A DNA stretch of 64,000 nt from Shewanella sp. UCD-KL21 (GTDB lineage Bacteria > Pseudomonadota > Gammaproteobacteria > Enterobacterales > Shewanellaceae): NCBI RefSeq assembly GCF_001957135.1, contig NZ_MPHK01000004.1, positions 62,001-126,000 of the forward strand. The letters run 5' to 3'. Numbering within the stretch: the stretch's first letter is position 1; the number at the start of each line of letters is the position of its first letter. The notes beneath the pieces are model-generated. The model was not told the DNA's origin and did not search any database. It saw nothing but the letters and a program-made list of their open reading frames with translations. Shown piece by piece: positions 55,795 through 64,000 of the stretch. A program made the translations under genes and the position numbers.

Positions 55795-56973
55795 ATGGCA
55801 ACCGCTAACAGTCATAATAATCAGGTTTTAATGAATGCCCCACGTATTAGTCAGCTTGAGTTATACCGTTATAAAATCGATTTAGCACCCCACTTACCGG
55901 TTGCTAAACAACGCATTAATGTCCGCCACGGCTTAGTCATTGCAGCAAGTTTAACTAGCGGCCAGCAAGGCGTTGTTGAAATAGCGCCACTGTCAGGCAC
56001 TGACATTGAAGGCGCGGCGCTCAGCGGTTTTAGTCATGAATCCCTTGATGCAGTTATCGAACAACTCAGCCGCTTACTGCCGCGCTTAATAGGCCAGAGT
56101 GTCGCTCAAATTAATGACCTTTTAGCAGCAACTCAGCTTTATCCATCCGCGGCTTTTGGCTTAAGTTTATTAACTCTTAAGCTTAATGGCGGGTTTGATC
56201 ATCCTCAATATGACTATGCCCAAGCAATGCAAAGTAAAATTGGCCTTTTCTATTATCAACCAGACTCAGATCTGAATAAGTTACGAGCAAAACTGGCCCA
56301 ATTAGATAAACGCAGCTACTCAGTTAAAGTAAAAGTCGCCCAAGCCAGTATCGAGCAGGAAATAAAATATATTCATCAGATACTTGAGCTTAATCCAAAG
56401 CTTAAACTTCGCTTAGATGCCAACCAAGGTTTTAGTGTTGAGCAGGCCATTGAGTTTCTTGCCTGTTTGCCAAAAGCGGCCATTGAATATATTGAAGAGC
56501 CCTGTAAAACCCCAGCAGAAAGCCAACTTGTTTACCAAGCCCTTAAAATTCCTTTTGCTTTGGATGAAAGCTTAAACGACAGCAAGTATCAATTTGACAT
56601 GCTTGAAGGTCTAACAGCGCTGGTGATTAAACCCACCATCATTGGCAGTATTAATACATTATCAGGCTTAATAACCAAGGCCAATAGCCATGGCGTGCGC
56701 TGCATTTTAAGCTCAAGTTTAGAGGCAAATCTTGGAATTAATGACTTGGCGAAATTAAGCCATATGCTGACTCCAGATGAAACCCCAGGACTCGATACCC
56801 TAACCAGCTTTAGTGAGCCGCTTATTGATGAGCAAGGGCAACTGAATAAAGCAGTTTGTGTGCTACTGCAACGCGAAACGATTTCTGAGGCGATGCTCAA
56901 TCAAGACACTGACCTCGCCCAAACTGCAGCCGTCAATCAAGCATCGGCCCTTGCTGCTGATAGCGAGCATTAA
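55795..56973 (+). CDS. menC: o-Succinylbenzoate synthase MenC
   Basis: Enolase-superfamily dehydratase that makes o-succinylbenzoate from SHCHC. The catalytic Lys pair lies in YSVKVKV, the metal ligands in KLRLDANQGF and YIEEPC, with DESLND further on. The 392-residue length is longer than E. coli MenC, mainly through a C-terminal extension rich in Gln/Ala. It starts 11 bases after menH and overlaps menE by one base. Confidence 0.93.
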   Translation: MATANSHNNQVLMNAPRISQLELYRYKIDLAPHLPVAKQRINVRHGLVIAASLTSGQQGVVEIAPLSGTDIEGAALSGFSHESLDAVIEQLSRLLPRLIGQSVAQINDLLAATQLYPSAAFGLSLLTLKLNGGFDHPQYDYAQAMQSKIGLFYYQPDSDLNKLRAKLAQLDKRSYSVKVKVAQASIEQEIKYIHQILELNPKLKLRLDANQGFSVEQAIEFLACLPKAAIEYIEEPCKTPAESQLVYQALKIPFALDESLNDSKYQFDMLEGLTALVIKPTIIGSINTLSGLITKANSHGVRCILSSSLEANLGINDLAKLSHMLTPDETPGLDTLTSFSEPLIDEQGQLNKAVCVLLQRETISEAMLNQDTDLAQTAAVNQASALAADSEH

Positions 56974-58544
56974 TGATGAGTAACATGATATCGCCGCTGC
57001 ACCAAACTGCTATTGATCACCCAAATGCTGTGGCTATTATCGTGCCAAATAGCGTGGCTGAGCGCGCAGCCAATAGCAATACCAGCGCCAGTGCAGCAAC
57101 TGCGAGTAACGATACCCAAACCGCCATTAGCTATGCTCAGTTAAGTCAGCTGGTATTAGCCTTAGCGCAGCAACTTAGCCGCCAAGGGGTTGCTAAACAT
57201 CATCGACTGGCCTGCATTAGCCGCAATAATCTGGAAATGATTTGCCTGTATTGGGCCTGTATAGATTTAGGGGCGTTATTTTTTCCAATATCCCCTCGTT
57301 TTCCTGCGGCGCAAATAGCTCAACTATGCCTGCGTTTTAACATCAATTACTATTGGTCAGAGGCTGATTTAGCACCGCAATTAGCCTCAGTATTAGCCAC
57401 ATCGGCACAGCCGCAAGCTATCACAACTGAGGTGACATTTAAGCTTAACCTAAACGCCAGTAAGCCACTCAGGCCCTGCGCTATCGACGCTAGCCAGCCA
57501 GTGAATGTGATTCTGACCTCTGGCTCAAGTGGCACCCCCAAAGGAGTGGTTCATAGCCTTAACAACCATATTGCTAGCGCCAAAGGTTCTGCTGCAAATA
57601 TTAACCTAGATAAAGGGGGTAGCTGGTTATTATCCTTGCCGCTATTTCATATTGGCGGCCTCGCCATTGTTAATCGCTGCGCCATCGCCGCTGCCACCAT
57701 AGTGCTCAGTACCGAGCAGCCTCTTGTTAAGCAATTAGCCCAAACGCCATTAAGCCACTTGTCGTTAGTATCAGCCCAGCTAAGCCAGATTTTAGACAGT
57801 GATGCGACAGTATTAAAACATGTAAAAGCCTTATTGCTCGGTGGCGGCGCGATTGATGCGCAACTGGTAAAACAGCTTGCTAAGTTACACATCAGCGCTT
57901 TTTGCAGTTACGGCATGTCAGAGATGAGCTCACAAATCACCACCGCAGCCATTAATAGCGCTAATCATTTAGGTACAACGCTGCCGCAGCGGCAATTAAA
58001 GCTCGTTGATGGGGTAATTTGGGTTAAAGGCCCATGTTTATTTTTAGGCTATTTACAAACGAGCCCAGATAGCAGCTTAAACGCTTTACAGCAGCAAGCT
58101 GAGCCCATACTTGAGCGCCCCGTTGATAAGGACGGTTGGTTTTGCAGCAATGACCAAGGTCAGTTTGATGACCAAGGTCAGTTACATTTGCTGGGCCGCG
58201 TCGACAATATGTTTATCTGCGGCGGCGAAAATATTCACCCAGAAGAAATTGAAGCCGCCTTAAGGGCCCACCCTGATATTGCTCAGGCCATTGTGTTTGG
58301 CCAATATGATGCTAAATTTAGCTTGTTACCAGCAGCGATTATTCAATTTAAAGCTCCCCAAACTCAGCTGACAGCCGAGGTTATTAGCAGCATTGAAGCG
58401 CTGCTATTAAAACTTATCGCCCGCTTTAAGCGCCCACGTCACTATTACCCTTGGCCTGATAACATTGAGTCAGCCAGTTTAAAAATACCGCGCAAGCAGA
58501 TCATTGCAGCGGTTAAGAGCCAATATAACCTCGACTCACTTTAG
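56973..58544 (+). CDS. menE: o-Succinylbenzoate-CoA ligase MenE
   Basis: ANL enzyme that activates o-succinylbenzoate to its CoA ester. Motifs are VILTSGSSGTPKGVVHS, CSYGMSEMSSQI and the hinge DNMFICGGENIHPEEIE. The 523-residue length is a little long, with an Asn/Ala/Ser insert near residue 30. It ends the menDHCE operon, coupled to menC by TAATG. MenB, MenI and MenA are not here. Confidence 0.94.
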   Translation: MMSNMISPLHQTAIDHPNAVAIIVPNSVAERAANSNTSASAATASNDTQTAISYAQLSQLVLALAQQLSRQGVAKHHRLACISRNNLEMICLYWACIDLGALFFPISPRFPAAQIAQLCLRFNINYYWSEADLAPQLASVLATSAQPQAITTEVTFKLNLNASKPLRPCAIDASQPVNVILTSGSSGTPKGVVHSLNNHIASAKGSAANINLDKGGSWLLSLPLFHIGGLAIVNRCAIAAATIVLSTEQPLVKQLAQTPLSHLSLVSAQLSQILDSDATVLKHVKALLLGGGAIDAQLVKQLAKLHISAFCSYGMSEMSSQITTAAINSANHLGTTLPQRQLKLVDGVIWVKGPCLFLGYLQTSPDSSLNALQQQAEPILERPVDKDGWFCSNDQGQFDDQGQLHLLGRVDNMFICGGENIHPEEIEAALRAHPDIAQAIVFGQYDAKFSLLPAAIIQFKAPQTQLTAEVISSIEALLLKLIARFKRPRHYYPWPDNIESASLKIPRKQIIAAVKSQYNLDSL

Positions 58545-58602
58545 GCTTTGTTATCAAGGCTTTCAGCCAATAACAGCTTTAGTTGAAAGCTAATTTTCAG
58601 CC

Positions 58603-58636
58603 ACAAAAAAACCTGCCGTAGCAGGTTTTAGTTTTT
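58603..58636. terminator. Bidirectional terminator between menE and rpoH
   Basis: Stem AAAACCTGC / GCAGGTTTT between convergent genes, with A/T-rich arms on both sides. Confidence 0.85.
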
Positions 58637-58669
58637 AGCGAGATTGAACTGGATCAATCTGAGGCTAAG

Positions 58670-59533
58670 TTAGATTTCCATACAAGATTTAAGCTTGGTC
58701 ATGGCATTCTTTTCAAGCTGTCTAATGCGCTCTGCAGACACTTGGTAAGTAGCGGCTAATTCTTGTAGTGTTGTCTTGTCGTCGTCTAACCAACGCGCTC
58801 TTAAAATATGTTGGCTACGTTCATCAAGGGTTTTAATTGCCGAGAATAAACGCGCTTGAGAGTCTGACTCCCAATTTTGATTTTCAACTTCAAGTGCAAC
58901 ATCGGAAGAGTGATCTTCTAAATAATGAACAGGGGCAAAATCAACGCTGCTGTCATCATCATTGTCGCTGGCTAAATCAAATGCAGGATCTTGAGCCGCC
59001 ATGCGCGACTCCATCTCGGTGACGTCTTTTTTAGACACCCCAAGGTTTTCGGCAACCATGCCGACTTCTTCATCACTAAACCAGCCTAAACGCTTTTTGG
59101 TTTTACGAATGTTGAAGAATAATTTACGTTGCGCTTTGGTGGTGGCAACTTTCACGATACGCCAGTTTTTAAGCACGTACTCATGAATTTCAGCTTTAAT
59201 CCAATGCACAGCAAAAGACACCAAACGCACACCAACACCGGGATCAAAACGTTTTACCGCTTTCATCAAACCAATGTTGCCTTCTTGAATAAGATCCGCC
59301 TGTGGCAAACCATATCCTGAATAACCTTTCGCCACATGCACCACAAAGCGCAGGTGCGACATAATCAGTTTTTTTGCCGCTTGTAGATCGCCAGTTTCTT
59401 GCAAACGCTTGGCTAACTCATGCTCTTCTTCGGCCCCAAGCATTTCGATGCCTGTGACTGACTGCATATAAGCTTCTAAGCTGCTACTACCTCTAGGGAC
59501 AGTAAGTGACATAGATTGCGATTGAAAGGCCAT
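58670..59533 (-). CDS. rpoH: Heat-shock sigma factor RpoH (sigma-32)
   Basis: Directs RNA polymerase to heat-shock promoters. The 287-residue protein has region 2 with [20 protein letters not shown] and [19 protein letters not shown], the RpoH box [17 protein letters not shown] (which marks sigma-32), and region 4.2 with [20 protein letters not shown]. It is the first and only gene of its transcript, just downstream of the ftsYEX operon as in enterobacteria. Confidence 0.96.
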   Translation of the reverse strand: MAFQSQSMSLTVPRGSSSLEAYMQSVTGIEMLGAEEEHELAKRLQETGDLQAAKKLIMSHLRFVVHVAKGYSGYGLPQADLIQEGNIGLMKAVKRFDPGVGVRLVSFAVHWIKAEIHEYVLKNWRIVKVATTKAQRKLFFNIRKTKKRLGWFSDEEVGMVAENLGVSKKDVTEMESRMAAQDPAFDLASDNDDDSSVDFAPVHYLEDHSSDVALEVENQNWESDSQARLFSAIKTLDERSQHILRARWLDDDKTTLQELAATYQVSAERIRQLEKNAMTKLKSCMEI

Positions 59534-59719
59534 TGGCGCTCCTACATTAACAACATTAAAACGGTCTATTGCTCATTATAGCGCTAGCTGGCGGCAATAG
59601 ATTGTGAACTATCTATGATATAGCGACATATGTCAACATAGCGACTAGATTAGTTGGTGCACATTTTTTGTGCTAATTGATACTCGACTGAAAACACATC
59701 GATTACAAGTTAATAAAAA

Positions 59720-59749
59720 TTCATCAAAGTTCATCAAAGTTCATCAAAG
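59720..59749. repeat. TTCATCAAAG 10-base tandem repeat
   Basis: Three perfect copies in the ftsX-rpoH spacer, about 190 bases before the rpoH start. Confidence 0.85.
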
Positions 59750-59788
59750 CCGCGATCAACTAAGCTATTAAATGATACCAACCAAGTC

Positions 59789-60754
59789 CTAAGAAGGTTC
59801 AATGGCACGTAAATGCTGCCTTACCGATAAGTATGAACCTAGCCAGCCTAAAAATGAAGCTAACAGCACTAACTTAATCAGCTCAGAGAAACTCAAGGCT
59901 TGAATTTGCAACTGACTACCATAAAGGCCTAACAACTCAGCTAAAGCAGAATCAAGATACCAGACTAATAAATTGATAATAACCCAAGCTAACACGCCGC
60001 CAATCACCCCATACCAAATACCGGTATAAAGAAACGGCCGTTGAATAAAAGACTCTGTGGCGCCGACCAGTTTCATGACTTCAATTTCAGTACGGCGATT
60101 CATAATGGCTAAGCGAATAGTATTACCAATCACTAACACCACTGCTAATACCAGTAACGCAGCAATGGCCAGTACCGTGCGCTCAATTAACCTGACCATG
60201 GCTTGCAGGCGCTCAAGCCATTCAATATCTAAACGGCCAAAGCTCACTTCAGGCTCACGCTCAAGCTTTACTAATAGTTGTCTTGCCCCTTCAGGGCTCG
60301 AGTGACGCGCCAAAGGTGTGACCACCACCACGGCTGGCAACGGGTTAGTATCAAGGTAAGATAATGCTTCGCCAAAGCCTGATAAGCGCTGAAACTCTTC
60401 TAGCGCTTGCTCGCGGTTAATATAGTCCACCGCATCAACTTCAGCGTATACATTAATACGGCGAATTAAATTTTGAATCGATTGCTCGCTGCGGCCTTCG
60501 TTAATAAATAGCGATATTTCGGCAGCGTTATTCCATGACTGGGTGATGTTCTCGGCATTTTTAACCAGTACTTGCAAGGCTGCAGGTAAGCTTAAGCTCA
60601 CCCCAAGTACCGCCATGGTCATCACAGAAGACACCGGGTTGCGCCATAGCTCGCCCACACTCGCCATTGCTTGCTGAATGTGGCGCACAAAAAACATCAC
60701 TACTCGACCCGTAAAAGGCAGCTTACTGGCGGTAATTTTAACTTTTCTGGTCAT
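59789..60754 (-). CDS. ftsX: Cell division protein FtsX
   Basis: Membrane subunit of FtsEX that couples ATP hydrolysis to septal murein hydrolase activation. The 321-residue protein has four transmembrane helices (after residue 48, and three near the C-terminus) and a periplasmic loop of about 120 residues with SQSIQNLIRRINVYAEVDAV-type sequence. The start overlaps the ftsE stop by one base. The cluster order ftsY-ftsE-ftsX-rpoH is conserved in gammaproteobacteria. Confidence 0.95.
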   Translation of the reverse strand: MTRKVKITASKLPFTGRVVMFFVRHIQQAMASVGELWRNPVSSVMTMAVLGVSLSLPAALQVLVKNAENITQSWNNAAEISLFINEGRSEQSIQNLIRRINVYAEVDAVDYINREQALEEFQRLSGFGEALSYLDTNPLPAVVVVTPLARHSSPEGARQLLVKLEREPEVSFGRLDIEWLERLQAMVRLIERTVLAIAALLVLAVVLVIGNTIRLAIMNRRTEIEVMKLVGATESFIQRPFLYTGIWYGVIGGVLAWVIINLLVWYLDSALAELLGLYGSQLQIQALSFSELIKLVLLASFLGWLGSYLSVRQHLRAIEPS

Positions 60755-61446
60755 TATACTTGCCCTTCTGTGGTCGCAGAATAGAGCTCGTCATTACCAA
60801 GCATTTTGCCCTGACGCAGGGTTAAGGTGCGGTATTTCATCCGGGCAATCAAGCCTAAGTCATGGGTGGCGATCAGCACGCTAGTGCCAGAATCATGGAA
60901 GGTTTCGAATAACCTTAATATATCCATCGATAACTTAGGATCTAAGTTACCTGTGGGTTCATCGGCCAGTAATAAAGGCGGTTTGTTGACAATGGCGCGG
61001 GCGATACCAACACGTTGTTGCTCACCGCCAGATAGCATGATGGGCAAATGACGCTCTTTGCCATACAGCCCCACCATGTCCAGTGCGCCAGCAACCCTTT
61101 TGCGGATCTCGCCGTGGGAGAAGCCTTCAATCACTAATGGCAGCGCAATATTATCAAATACACTTTTATCCATTAATAAGTGGTGGTTTTGAAAAATCAT
61201 GCCGATATTGCGACGTAAATACGGCACATGTTTTTTGCCTAATTTGGCAATATCATGACCATTAATCGACACTTTACCGGCACTGGCTCGCTCAATCACA
61301 GTGATCAATTTGAGCAAGGTACTTTTACCTGCGCCAGAATGTCCGGTTAAAAAGGCCATTTCCCCTTGTTGGAGGTGAAAATTAACTTCTGAGAGTGCTT
61401 TTTGGCCACCCGGATAAATCTTACTGACTTGCTCAAACTGGATCAT
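60754..61446 (-). CDS. ftsE: Cell division ATPase FtsE
   Basis: ABC ATPase partner of FtsX. The 230-residue protein has Walker A TGHSGAGKSTLLK, the signature MLSGGEQQRVGIARA and Walker B LLLADEPTGNLD. It starts 6 bases after ftsY ends, and overlaps ftsX by one base, so the three are one operon. Length is a little over the family norm of 222. Confidence 0.96.
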   Translation of the reverse strand: MIQFEQVSKIYPGGQKALSEVNFHLQQGEMAFLTGHSGAGKSTLLKLITVIERASAGKVSINGHDIAKLGKKHVPYLRRNIGMIFQNHHLLMDKSVFDNIALPLVIEGFSHGEIRKRVAGALDMVGLYGKERHLPIMLSGGEQQRVGIARAIVNKPPLLLADEPTGNLDPKLSMDILRLFETFHDSGTSVLIATHDLGLIARMKYRTLTLRQGKMLGNDELYSATTEGQV

Positions 61447-61452
61447 AAATGA

Positions 61453-63315
61453 CTATTCTGCCTTTTCCTGACTAAATAATGCTTCGATGAAATCGCTGGA
61501 ATTAAAAGTACGTAAGTCATCAATTTGCTCACCAACACCTATGTGTCGGATCGGAATATTAAACTTATCCGCAATGGCGAAAATAACCCCACCTTTTGCA
61601 GTACCATCTAATTTACTTATGGTGATCCCCGTTACCCCAACGGCTTCTTGGAATAACTGCGCTTGGCTAATGGCATTTTGCCCAGTACTTGCGTCTAACG
61701 TTAACATCACCTCGTGAGGCGCATTAGGGTCTAATTTTTTCATGACGCGAACAACTTTTTTCAGCTCTTCCATCAAATGACTCTTATTTTGTAAACGCCC
61801 TGCGGTATCGGCAATCAGTACGTCAACATTACGCGCTTTGGCAGCTTGTAATGCATCAAATAATACCGAGGCACTGTCTGCGCCGGTATGCTGGGCAATC
61901 ACTGGGATATCATTACGTTGTCCCCAAACCTGTAATTGCTCAACCGCTGCTGCACGGAAGGTATCACCAGCCGCTAACATGACAGATTTGCCTTGTTTTT
62001 GATACTGTTTTGCTAATTTACCAATGGTGGTAGTTTTACCCACGCCATTTACACCGACCATTAAAATAACAAATGGGCCGTCTGCATTTTCAGGCACTAA
62101 AGGGACTGCCACAGGGTCGAGAATGGTTTGTAATTCGTCACGTAATAAATCATACAGCGCTTCGGCATCTTTAAGTTGCTTACGTGATGCTTGCGAGGTC
62201 AAATTATCAATCAGGCGAGTGGTGGTTTCGACGCCCACATCGGCAATCAATAATTGCTCTTCGAGTTCTTCGAATAAGTCATCGTCAATTTTCTTACCGC
62301 GAAAGATCCCCATAAAACCGCTACCAATATTTTCACTGGTTCGCAGTAATCCACGCTTTAAGCGGGCAAATAAGCCCTCTTTTACTGGTTTAGCCTGAGG
62401 CTCATCCACTTGCTGTTGCAGTTCTTCAACCTCTGCGGCTTCAGCTTCTGCTGCTAATAGAGCTTGTTCTTCATCAGCAAGACGTTGCTGCTCTGCTGCT
62501 CGTTCAGCTTCTAGTGCAATACGCGCCGCTTCGGCTTCTTCTGCCAATCGAGCTTGCTCTTCATCTGCCAGACGTTGCTGCTCTGCTGCACGTTCAGCTT
62601 CTAGTGCAATACGCGCCGCTTCAGCTTCTGCTGCTAATCGAGCTTGCTCTTGTTCAACAAGACGTTGCTGCTCTGCTGCGCGTTCAGCTGCTCGTTCAGC
62701 TTCTAGCGCAACACGCGCCGCTTCAGCTTCTGCTGCCAATCGAGCTTGTTCTTCATCTGCCAGACGTTGCTGCTCTGCTGCACGTTCAGCTTCTGCTGCC
62801 AATCGAGCTTGTTCTTCTGCCTCTGCAAGGCTTTGCTCTTGTGCTAACCTTTGTTCTGCAGCTTCTACACGTTGCAGCTCTGCTACACGTTCAGCTTCTG
62901 TTGCAATACGCGCCTCTTCTGCTTCGACAAGGCGTTGCTCTTCAGCTAATTTCTGCTGTTCAACCGCTAAACGGTGTTGCTCGGCTTCACGTTCTGCTTT
63001 AGCAGCAAGATGTGCTTCTTCGGCTTCTGCTAGGCTTCTTTCTTCAATTAAACGCTGTTGCTCAGCGACATGTTCAGCTTCTGCTGCAATACGTGCTTCT
63101 TCCGCTGCAGCAAGACGTAACTCTTCAGCCATACGTTCAGCTTCTGCGGCGCGTTCTTGTTCAGCTAATCGCTCCGCTTCTTCAGCAGCAATGGCCTGTT
63201 CTTTTGCCAAAGCCTCTGCAGCTTGCTCTTCTGCGATACGTTGCTCTTGTGCAACACGCTCTTGCTCTTTGGTTTTGTCTTTACGAAACCACGAAAAAAA
63301 ACCTTTCTTTGCCAT
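61453..63315 (-). CDS. ftsY: Signal recognition particle receptor FtsY
   Basis: GTPase receptor that docks SRP-ribosome complexes on the inner membrane. The C-terminal NG domain has P-loop VGVNGVGKTTTIGKLAKQ, DTFRAAAVEQL, LIADTAGRLQNK and SKLDGTAKGGV. The N-terminal 300 residues are an acidic Glu/Ala-rich coil made mainly of 30-residue repeats. ATG 63315 gives MAKKGFFSWFRKDK, the amphipathic membrane-binding start; a TTG four codons upstream is rejected. The N-terminal repeats make it longer (620 residues) than typical (about 500 in E. coli). Confidence 0.93.
   Translation of the reverse strand: MAKKGFFSWFRKDKTKEQERVAQEQRIAEEQAAEALAKEQAIAAEEAERLAEQERAAEAERMAEELRLAAAEEARIAAEAEHVAEQQRLIEERSLAEAEEAHLAAKAEREAEQHRLAVEQQKLAEEQRLVEAEEARIATEAERVAELQRVEAAEQRLAQEQSLAEAEEQARLAAEAERAAEQQRLADEEQARLAAEAEAARVALEAERAAERAAEQQRLVEQEQARLAAEAEAARIALEAERAAEQQRLADEEQARLAEEAEAARIALEAERAAEQQRLADEEQALLAAEAEAAEVEELQQQVDEPQAKPVKEGLFARLKRGLLRTSENIGSGFMGIFRGKKIDDDLFEELEEQLLIADVGVETTTRLIDNLTSQASRKQLKDAEALYDLLRDELQTILDPVAVPLVPENADGPFVILMVGVNGVGKTTTIGKLAKQYQKQGKSVMLAAGDTFRAAAVEQLQVWGQRNDIPVIAQHTGADSASVLFDALQAAKARNVDVLIADTAGRLQNKSHLMEELKKVVRVMKKLDPNAPHEVMLTLDASTGQNAISQAQLFQEAVGVTGITISKLDGTAKGGVIFAIADKFNIPIRHIGVGEQIDDLRTFNSSDFIEALFSQEKAE
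62478..62800. repeat. 90-base tandem repeat within ftsY
   Basis: A recurring GACGTTGCTG marks unit starts at 62481, 62571, 62661 and 62763, giving two 90-base units and one of 102. They encode 30-residue repeats of the type AEAARIALEAERAAEQQRL. The 102-base unit has an extra 4 codons (ERAA). Confidence 0.9.
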
Positions 63316-63493
63316 GTCTACTACCAATGCTAAATGAGCGATAAAATTCGGAGAAGTTATCTCGAGTCATCAATACTAAACTTGTTAAAAGGATTCCTCA
63401 CCTTTAAACGGCAGTTTGGTATAAAATATCGAGTATTCTAATTGGTTGCATAGTCTACCACTTTCTTTGTTCAGGCAAAATCACGAGGGCAAA

Positions 63494-64000
63494 ATGTCCA
63501 AAAATAAGTCCGCAAGCGGCCAAGTCAGGATCATTTCAGGGCAATGGCGTTCACGAAAGCTACCTATTCATGATTTAGAAGGGTTACGACCAACCACTGA
63601 TCGCGTCCGTGAAACCTTGTTTAATTGGCTTGCTAGCGATATCAGAGGTGCAAGGGTATTAGATTGCTTTGCTGGTAGTGGCGCCCTAAGTCTTGAAGCG
63701 TTATCACGTTACGCCAGCTATGCACGTATTTGCGAACTGCAGAGCAATGCCGCCAAACAGTTAAAGCAAAACTTACAAACCTTAAAATGTGACAATGCCG
63801 ATGTCATCAGTGGCGATAGTTTGGCATTACTAAAACAAGGTCTGAATGACGATAAAGGCTTTGATATTGTGTTTGTCGACCCACCATTTCGTAAAGGACT
63901 GGCCAATACCACTATGGCGTTATTAGCTGAGCATAACTGGTTAAATGAGAATGCATTAATTTATCTAGAAACTGAATCGGATTTAACCCAGATAGCGATC
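63494..64000 (+). CDS. rsmD: 16S rRNA (guanine(966)-N2)-methyltransferase RsmD, 3' cut
   Basis: SAM-dependent enzyme that methylates G966 of 16S rRNA. 169 codons are present to the window end without a stop. Motifs are RIISGQWRSRKLPI, LRPTTDRVRETLFNWL, the SAM loop LDCFAGSGALSLEAL and the catalytic DPPF in IVFVDPPFRKGL. A GAGGG ribosome site precedes the ATG. It is divergent from ftsY, as in E. coli (rsmD-ftsYEX). Confidence 0.94.
   Translation, partial: MSKNKSASGQVRIISGQWRSRKLPIHDLEGLRPTTDRVRETLFNWLASDIRGARVLDCFAGSGALSLEALSRYASYARICELQSNAAKQLKQNLQTLKCDNADVISGDSLALLKQGLNDDKGFDIVFVDPPFRKGLANTTMALLAEHNWLNENALIYLETESDLTQIAI

Noticed and set aside
62514..63344. Long plus-strand open frames opposite ftsY rich in Leu/Gln
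   Set aside because: They are the mirror of the GC-poor Glu/Ala repeat of ftsY; no start signals, no family.

Overview
The window looks like a stretch of ordinary chromosome from a gammaproteobacterium of the Shewanella type. This rests on gene content and order: gmk-rpoZ-spoT, recG, rbn/yihY-dtd-yiiD-like, glnA/typA/glnLG, fieF-cpxP-cpxRA, menDHCE, and rpoH-ftsXEY-rsmD. It also contains DUF2959, DUF3014, DUF2780, TerB and DUF4145 proteins typical of marine relatives. The DNA is moderately AT-rich by eye (not computed). I saw no tRNA, rRNA, insertion sequence, prophage or CRISPR array.

Layout. 1-640: the 5' part of a broken or frameshifted membrane-protein gene running off the left edge, then the gmk promoter. 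641-11269: gmk, rpoZ, spoT and a RidA protein, then an acyl-CoA-synthetase-like enzyme, a periplasmic TPR protein and a DesK/DesR-like two-component pair, then recG. 11422-17745: a DUF3014 protein, a scar of a deleted polyketide/aryl-polyene-type cluster (ketosynthase fragments), a 2OG-Fe(II) oxygenase, the yiiD-like/dtd/lipoprotein/yihY block, and two small envelope genes. 17852-31111: a dicarboxylate symporter, a large secreted Tyr/Gly/Ser-rich protein, and the nitrogen-control region (glnA with a sigma-54 promoter and NtrC sites, typA, ppnP, a DUF4124 protein, glnL-glnG with its own NtrC site), then gntK and fieF. 31177-36515: the Cpx envelope-stress module (CpxP/Spy, a thioredoxin plus DsbD-like membrane protein, CpxR, CpxA), then trmL.

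36719-53105: an M16 protease pair, an M20 hydrolase, a ModF-like ATPase, a DTW-domain tRNA enzyme with a small exported protein, an outer-membrane barrel, a Bcr/CflA exporter divergent from a LysR regulator, a DUF4145-Sel1 protein, membrane and stress-type small proteins, and a YjeH-like exporter divergent from an Lrp-type regulator. 53286-58544: the menaquinone operon menD-menH-menC-menE. 58670-63315: rpoH and the ftsY-ftsE-ftsX operon on the minus strand. 63494 to the end: rsmD, cut by the window edge.

The core genes join growth control (SpoT), nitrogen sensing (NtrBC/GlnA), envelope quality control (Cpx, sigma-32, FtsEX/FtsY) and anaerobic quinone synthesis. The most unusual features are the ketosynthase scar at 12549-12811, the thioredoxin-first DsbD-like protein inside the Cpx locus next to a perfect CpxR box, the 90-bp tandem repeats in ftsY, and a Fur-box-like site between the exporter and the LysR gene.
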